NCBI RefSeq assembly: GCF_032098525.1
Contig: NZ_CP134890.1
Coordinates: forward strand, 2,356,001-2,420,000
Direction of reading: 5' to 3'
Length of the DNA stretch: 64,000 nt
Source of the DNA: Flavobacterium sp. PMTSA4
GTDB lineage: Bacteria > Bacteroidota > Bacteroidia > Flavobacteriales > Flavobacteriaceae
Shown here: in pieces, positions 63,787 through 64,000 of the stretch
How positions within the stretch are numbered: the stretch's first letter is position 1
Layout of the letters: each line of letters starts with the position of its first letter
The notes under the pieces: model-generated
Database searches by the model: none
The model's input: the letters and a program-made list of their open reading frames with translations, nothing else
What the model was told of the DNA's origin: nothing
Position numbers and translations under genes: made by a program

Positions 63787-64000
63787 CTAAAGATTGTTGT
63801 CACCACGTAGTTGACGGTATTTTTTTCTACTGTCAACATAGTAAATACTGTCTTCGTGTTTGAAAATCATTTCTTCATAAAGCGGTTTCGCCTTTTCGGC
63901 ATCGTTGAGCTTCAAATTGTAAATATCTGCCGAAAAATACAAGGCTTCATCAACATAAATAGCATCTTTATGATTGGTAATTATTTCACTATAATTTTCT
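63787..64000 (-). CDS. TPR protein, C-terminal fragment
   Basis: The gene is cut by the right edge, so only the last 70 residues are visible. They contain a tetratricopeptide unit (VDEALYFSADIYNLKLNDAE then AKPLYEEMIFKH) and end SRKKYRQLRGDNNL. This matches the end of TPR proteins often found beside DUF4286 and rsmA in Flavobacterium. The function cannot be told from this part. Confidence 0.65.
   Translation of the reverse strand, partial: ENYSEIITNHKDAIYVDEALYFSADIYNLKLNDAEKAKPLYEEMIFKHEDSIYYVDSRKKYRQLRGDNNL

Overview
The window is chromosomal DNA from a member of the Bacteroidota, most likely Flavobacterium or a close relative in the Flavobacteriaceae. The evidence is AT-rich composition, the gliding-motility lipoprotein gldH, several secreted proteins ending in type IX secretion (T9SS) C-terminal sorting domains, DUF4270 and DUF4286 genes, atpD-atpC separated from the other ATP synthase genes, and many upstream sites that fit the Bacteroidota promoter form TTG-N17-24-TAnnTTTG rather than -35/-10 boxes. 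I see no prophage, insertion sequence, integrase or CRISPR array. Most of the window is housekeeping and envelope genes with a few accessory loci.

Layout. 1-10.4 kb: start of an amidohydrolase, an M13 peptidase, a 2-hydroxyacid dehydrogenase, a tight four-gene membrane operon (TM2, DUF2752, DUF4870, M48 protease), a two-domain ornithine-lipid synthase (OlsF type), exonuclease III, an OmpA-family lipoprotein and an aldo/keto reductase. 10.4-19.2 kb, all minus strand: a secreted sugar-dehydrogenase-like beta-propeller, a GT51 transglycosylase overlapping gldH, radA, an esterase-fold/TPR protein that has lost its nucleophile, a flippase-like membrane protein, panD and panC. 19.2-23.6 kb, plus strand: a half-length glycogen-synthase-like protein, a DUF4270 lipoprotein and glmS. 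23.9-30.3 kb: a TonB-dependent receptor with an SGNH-hydrolase lipoprotein, then atpD and atpC.

30.9-36.0 kb is a locally GC-richer block: bioF, bioD, bioA, a FabF-like ketosynthase, two adjacent short tandem-repeat arrays (4 x 22 bp and 12 x 21 bp), and recX running convergently up to the second array. bioB lies separately at 43.3-44.4 kb. 36.3-50.9 kb holds three large T9SS-exported proteins (a 1993-residue multidomain surface protein and two zinc metalloproteases) among a cupin-like protein, bioB, ribF and small unknowns. 51-53.2 kb is a minus-strand pth/rplY/prs group, followed by tRNA-Leu(CAA).

53.6-61.2 kb is a coherent accessory locus: a NarL-type response regulator, a TPR sensor histidine kinase, a 1495-residue fibre-like protein with YadA-head-like repeats and a self-cleaving S74 chaperone domain, and a small secreted protein. 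The window closes with mgtE, rsmA, a DUF4286 gene and the end of a TPR gene.

Main candidates for a second look: the paired repeat arrays at 35212-35574; the ketosynthase in a biotin locus with no visible bioC or bioH; the half glycogen synthase; the nucleophile-less esterase; and the two-component/S74 fibre locus. Family names come from motifs read by eye. No database search was possible.
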